A stretch of DNA of 64,000 nt. Source: Tragulus kanchil. Lineage: Eukaryota; Chordata; Mammalia; Artiodactyla; Tragulidae. The notes under the pieces are model-generated. The model did no database searches, had not been told where the DNA came from, and worked only from the letters and a program-made list of their open reading frames with translations. The DNA is taken from assembly GCA_022376925.1 (NCBI GenBank), contig JAIOJX010000004.1:171521501-171585500 (forward strand), given 5' to 3'. This document shows positions 59,431 through 64,000 of the stretch, one piece after another; position 1 is the stretch's first letter, and the number at the start of each line of letters is the position of its first letter. The position numbers and the translations under genes were made by a program.

Positions 59431-60097
59431 GGGTCTTGGCTATAGGCCAGTTTCCCTTCTGTGGCCGCCCCTCAGGCAGTATGAATACACGGGGGTCTCG
59501 CCAGTGTCCCCACGACTCAGGCTGCACAGGACAGAAGCCGACATGGAGAACAGCAGCCCCTACTTTAAGGGGCCGGGACCCTCCATCGACAGCCGCGGCA
59601 GCACACAGCACTGTCACGGAGAGTAAGCACACGACCTACGCGCGGGCATCTGTGTGTCTGGATCCGTTAAACTGATGTTAACGAAACAAAATATGACCTG
59701 AAGATAGTTTCAGTAATTCAACAGTGGGGCAACATTTAAAGATGGTGACACAAAAAAGCAATGAAGATGGGGACTGGTATGTGCTATATTAAGAAATATC
59801 TGCAAATTTCTAACTCTAATACACTGAGATACAAACATTCATAAAGAAACGAGAGTTAGTGGAGAGAAAGGAGCGTAAACAACAAAGCCCGCAATTCAGC
59901 CCACACTCCTCTCGGAGGACTCCAATTACCACACAGGGATTCCGACCTCAGGCCCAGGAAAGTCTGGACCACCGTGCAGAGTGGGGCTGGGATCTTCCTG
60001 AGGAGACAGGGTGGCACCACTCCCCACAGGTGCGACCACCACCACGGCCAGCTCTGAGCGTCCGCTCACCCTCAGGGCTGGCCTTGCAAGACCGCTT
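59431..60097. other. Intron-type DNA, nothing recognised
   Basis: Mixed composition with an AT-rich middle (59660-59860). No exon, RNA or named repeat is recognised. Confidence 0.5.
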
Positions 60098-60535
60098 CAT
60101 TGTTCAGTCGCTCAGTCGTGTGCGACGCTTTGTGACCCCACGGACTGCAGCCCGCCAGGCTCCCCTGTCCCTCACCATCTCCCGGAGTCTGCTCAAACTC
60201 ATGTCCATTGAGTCAGTGATGCCATCCAGCCACCTCGTCCTCCGTCGTCCCCTTCTCCTGCCCTCAGTCTTTCCAGCATCAGGGTCTTCCAGTGAGTCAG
60301 CTCTTTGCATCCAGTGGAAAAAGTATTGGGGCTTCAGCTTCGCATCAGTCTTTGCAGTGAATATTCGGGGCTGGTTTCCTCCAGGATTGACTGGTTTGAT
60401 CTCCTCACTCTCCAAGGGACTCTCAGGAGTCGTCTCCACACCACAGGTCGAAAGCATCGATTCTTTGATGCTCAGCCTCCTTTATGGTTCAGCTCTCACA
60501 TCCATATCACATTATCACTTCCTACGACTTGAATG
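60098..60535 (+). mobile_element. ART2A element, full length, well conserved
   Basis: All ART2A blocks are present and close to the usual form: 'cattgttcagtcgctcagtc', 'tgtgaccccacggactgcag', 'gagtctgctcaaactcatgt', 'tgagtcagtgatgccatcca', 'aaaagtattggggcttcagc', 'gattgactggtttgatctcc' and 'tatggttcagctctcacatc'. It is younger than the copies at 1108 and 12598. It is repeated at 61186-61620. Confidence 0.93.
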
Positions 60536-61185
60536 AATTCAAATGCTTTCAAAGACCCTGTGCTCAACTGCTGAAGTTTCTGGGTATCAGACTATGTGGC
60601 ATCTTATGTTAAGAGAGTGAAAAGTGAAGGGAACCTACTGACGTGTTTGTTAATTTGCTATTTTTCCTCTTAGCCAGAGCCAGGACCACTTCAGCAACGA
60701 CTGCAATTTAAAACAGGAAATGAAGATAAACCATTTAAAAGAAAGGAAATGAATCAGGAAAAAAAAAAAAGACATGAAACTGTACTCCACTGGAAAGGAA
60801 ACAGAACTTGTTCTCTAGTGAAAGGATCTGAAAAGGCTGCACAAAGGGTTCCGATTAATGAGGATGAACTCCACCACCGCAGCCCTGGGGATTGGACCTG
60901 AACGTGAGACAGCGCCTCGGCAGCGCTTCACGAAGGAAAGCTACAAACTGGGGAAATTAATCCTTGACCGCGCCACCGGCAGTGAGCACGGCAGTCACGT
61001 GCTCAGGGGACGCACAGCCTCCCGCAGAGCCGGGCTGCCGGCAGCTCAGAAAGTGTCCGCGGGCAGGGCTGCCGGCCCGGCTGTTCAGACAAAGCAGACT
61101 GGCACCACTCCCACAGGTGCGACCACCACCACGGCCAGCTCTGAGCGTCCGCTCACCCTCAGGGCTGGCCTTGCAAGACCGCTTC

Positions 61186-61620
61186 ATTGTTCAGTCGCTC
61201 AGTCGTGTGCGCGCTTTGTGACCCCAAGGACTGCAGCCCGCCAGGCTCCCCTGTCCCTCACCATCTCCCGGAGTCTGCTCAAACTCATGTCCATTGAGTC
61301 AGTGATGCCATCCAGCCACCTCGTCCTCCGTCGTCCCCTTCTCCTGCCCTCAGTCTTTCCAGCATCAGGGTCTTCCAGTGAGTCAGCTCTTTGCATCCAG
61401 TGGAAAAAGTATTGGGGCTTCAGCTTCGCATCAGTCTTTGCAGTGAATATTCGGGGCTGGTTTCCTCCAGGATTGACTGGTTTGATCTCCTCACTCTCCA
61501 AGGGACTCTCAGGAGTCGTCTCCACACCACAGGTCGAAAGCATCGATTCTTTGATGCTCAGCCTCCTTTATGGTTCAGCTCTCACATCCATATCACATTA
61601 TCACTTCCTACGACTTGAAT
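61186..61620 (+). mobile_element. Second copy of the 60098 ART2A
   Basis: Same element with the small head differences described for duplication 17. It is not an independent insertion. Confidence 0.93.
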
Positions 61621-62184
61621 GAATTCAAATGCTTTCAAAGACCCTGTGCTCAACTGCTGAAGTTTCTGGGTATCAGACTATGTGGCATCTTATGTTAAGA
61701 GAGTGAAAAGTGAAGGGAACCTACTGACGTGTTTGTTAATTTGCTATTTTTCCTCTTAGCCAGAGCCAGGACCACTTCAGCAACGACTGCAATTTAAAAC
61801 AGGAAATGAAGATAAACCATTTAAAAGAAAGGAAATGAATCAGGAAAAAAAAAAAAAGACATGAAACTGTACTCCACTGGAAAGGAAACAGAACTTGTTC
61901 TCTAGTGAAAGGATCTGAAAAGGCTGCACAAAGGGTTCCGATTAATGAGGATGAACTCCACCACCGCAGCCCTGGGGATTGGACCTGAACGTGAGACAGC
62001 GCCTCGGCAGCGCTTCACGAAGGAAAGCTACAAACTGGGGAAATTAATCCTTGACCGCGCCACCGGCAGTGAGCACGGCAGTCACGTGCTCAGGGGACGC
62101 ACAGCCTCCCGCAGAGCCGGGCTGCCGGCAGCTCAGAAAGTGTCCGCGGGCAGGGCTGCCGGCCCGGCTGTTCAGACAAAGCAG

Positions 62185-62757
62185 AGTCTGGACCGAAAAC
62201 GCCAACACCTCTGCAGGACCTCAACCTCGGCACGTCTCCTTTCTCTTAAAGTCAAAGCAAGAATGCCTCCCCGGAGAAGGCTGTCGTTAGAATGAGAAGA
62301 AACACCTAGTGGAGTTAATCAAACCCTACGTGTAGCTCAGGGGAGCGAGGGGAGGGGTCGGGAAAACCTTCTTTACCCAGAGTCCTACACCCCTCTCACT
62401 AGACAGCCGCTCCACCGAAGGGGCCCGTCACCTCCACACAGGGATGCACAAGACGGGTGAACCCAAGGATCTGGGGCGTCTCAATCCCAAGTCCTAGGAG
62501 ACTAACCTGCCCACCAGCACCTCAGGCTGGAGAGTACCTGCTCTCCAAACGTCAGGGGCTGTCACCGGACACGTAAAAGGTGCCGCCTCTGCAGTTTGGT
62601 GATGCAGGAAAAGCCCGCAGGCCCACGCGGTCTCCGTGGGGAGCGAGGTGAGGACACGCCGGACCCCGCTGAGGGGAAGCGAGGTCCAGACAGAGACCCA
62701 CGGGCCGGAGAAAGGATGGCCTTCTCCGTGGGTGGCTGACGACCGGCCAGGTTTTGG
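62185..62757. other. Intron-type DNA, nothing recognised
   Basis: No exon with splice sites, RNA or named repeat is recognised. Confidence 0.5.
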
Positions 62758-62958
62758 TTCATGGGCTTCGCAGGTGGTGCTAGTGCCTGCCCAAGTAGGA
62801 GGCTCAAAAGACACAGGCTCAGTCCCTGGGTTGGGAAGATCTGGAGGAGGAAACGGCAACCCGCTCCGGTCCTCACGCCTGGAGAAGCCCGTGGACAGAG
62901 GAGCCTGGCGGGCCGCGGCCCACGGGTGGCAGAGTCGGACACGGCTGAGTGACGGGGC
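62758..62958 (-). mobile_element. Bov-tA SINE, inverted
   Basis: Complement of Bov-tA: 'gggcttcgcaggtggtgcta', 'cagtccctgggttgggaaga', 'tggaggaggaaacggcaacc', 'cccgtggacagaggagcctg' and 'gtggcagagtcggacacgg'. Confidence 0.88.
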
Positions 62959-63784
62959 ACGGCACACGGAGACCCCAGCGTCCCGCCCTGCACGGGACGG
63001 CAGCAGAGACCCGACTGAGGCCAACGCGTGTTCTGTGCGCACAGACTGCGTTCGGACGGAGCCGCCCCAGGACTCCGCCTCCGCCTCGTCGCGGGGGGGC
63101 CAGCGTGCGCCCCCAGGGCTGGGCACACGGCCCATGCGCAGTGTCCTCTGGGAGGCAACGCCGGTTCCACAGCCGCTTCTGCAGCACGAGCGCCCGCAGC
63201 GCACCGGCGGCCGCCCCCACGGGCCACTCTCACACCCGGCCTCATCTCTGCCAAGTTCCTAACCGGGTCTCCCGAATACGACCCCGCAGGCTGGAAACTC
63301 AGGCGTCCACACTGGAGAGCATCTACTCGCTCACGGCCCTTCGGCTAACTCCCAAGTCCCTCGCCGCCATGGAGCCCTTGCCCCCACTGGAACAGCCCCC
63401 AGGCACACGTGGGCGTACCCACCAAGTGAGGTGCACACAGGAGACGCAGACGCAGAGCTCCCGACGACGCCCAGAGCACCCCCAAGACAGGGCGAGGCGG
63501 CGTCTCCACCGCGGCTGCAGAGACACCCAAACGCCTGCCTGGGCAGCCGGCGGCCAGACGCTGCCAGGACGCAGGAACACCCCGCGGCAGAGCCAGTAGC
63601 ACCTGCCTCTTCTGAGAGGCAAGGCAGGAAGGCCACTGACCCAAATGCAGTCGAGAATTCACCTTCAGAGGAACGCCACATAAGGTGGGGACAGTGAAGG
63701 AGGAGGGACCGCGCCAGCCTCGTCAGCAGCACAGTGCCCGAGGTGGCCTCACCGCCCGTGGGTAACAGACCTGCATGTCTGCAT
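62959..63784. other. CpG-rich intron-type DNA, nothing recognised
   Basis: GC-rich to the end of the block. Overlapping open frames on both strands share low-complexity composition. No exon or named repeat is recognised. Confidence 0.5.
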
Positions 63785-63905
63785 CCTCCCAAATGTCTGT
63801 GCTGAAATCCTCCCCGCAAAGGGACGGCGTGAGGAGCAGGGCCCTCAGGAGGTCCACAGGTGAAGCCCGCCTGAGCGGGACCAGCTCAGGACTAGGGTGC
63901 TCACA
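63785..63905 (+). mobile_element. Possible MaLR LTR fragment
   Basis: 'cctcccaaatgtctgtgctg', 'gaaatcctccccgcaaaggg' and 'ctcaggaggtccacaggtg' follow the start of a common MLT1-type LTR ('...aaattcatatgttgaaatcc...'), but the fragment is short and much changed. Confidence 0.4.
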
Positions 63906-64000
63906 AGAGGCCCCACGGGGCCCCGCGCCCTGCCCCTCCGCCAGGACACAGAGGGCAGCTGCCGGCTGTGGGCCAGGCGGAGACCTGACCGGGCCAGGCC

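Larger units (their letters stand above)
60012..62184 (+). repeat. Direct duplication 17 (unit 1088 bp)
   Basis: Bases 60012-61098 recur at 61100-62184. Copy 2 lacks one C at its head (61110 versus 60022) and one base near 61211, where it also has a substitution at 61227. An A-run differs in length (60760 versus 61844). The unit includes a full ART2A element. Confidence 0.95.

Noticed and set aside
60858..61622. Plus-strand open frame of 254 codons
   Set aside because: Most of it is the ART2A element read in one frame.
3961..62184. CRISPR array, satellite or biological segmental duplication as the source of the repeats
   Set aside because: Units are about 1.1 kb, each present two (at most three) times, with unrelated content. 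That is not a CRISPR array, not a satellite and not a shared duplicon.

Overview
The window looks like nuclear DNA from a pecoran ruminant (cattle, sheep, goat or deer type). The evidence is its interspersed repeats. Bov-tA SINEs, ART2A/BovB-related elements and tRNA-Glu-derived CHR-type SINEs occur on both strands, together with old L1 remnants and a MaLR-type LTR. There are no operons, no prokaryotic signals and no intact long gene. The sequence is GC-rich and CpG-dense for most of its length, with AT-rich islands near 9.7-12.0, 22.4-23.0, 37.7-38.7 and 54.6-55.1 kb.

Only one coding segment can be supported. It is a 110-bp minus-strand exon (22157-22266) with a good splice acceptor and donor, encoding part of the Rab-GAP TBC domain of TBC1D22A. 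The rest of the window is best read as large introns of that gene, transcribed right to left. I searched by eye for the neighbouring TBC-domain exons and did not find them. The many long open frames elsewhere come from low stop-codon density in GC-rich DNA.

The most striking structure is a set of 17 head-to-tail direct duplications between 3.96 and 62.2 kb. Each unit is about 1.06-1.20 kb and each has a different content. Paired copies are nearly identical. They differ mainly by small indels in G/C runs, and these indels cluster next to the junction. Repeats, unique DNA and SINE interiors are all cut at arbitrary points. The simplest reading is that this window was assembled from pieces whose ends overlap by about 1.1 kb and were abutted instead of merged. 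The true locus would then be about 45 kb. No known biological process makes 17 unrelated tandem duplications of one fixed length.

Layout: 1-9.3 kb, GC-rich intron with ART2A and Bov-tA elements; 9.3-16.2 kb, a MaLR LTR and an old L1 broken up by SINE and ART2A/BovB insertions, with three duplication junctions; 16.2-24.6 kb, SINE fragments, the TBC1D22A exon in a CpG-rich block, then an AT-rich duplicated segment; 24.6-37.6 kb, an L1 3' fragment and mostly unrecognised GC-rich DNA with four duplications; 37.6-38.7 kb, an AT-rich homeodomain-motif-rich block that may be a conserved enhancer; 40-46.7 kb, opposed SINEs and three duplications; 47-53 kb, GC-rich DNA, a CAC/CAT trinucleotide repeat, an L1 fragment and a CpG-dense patch; 53-64 kb, Bov-tA, a tandem SINE pair, ART2A and three duplications. 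I found no undescribed biological system. The window's main message is assembly structure plus ruminant intron content.
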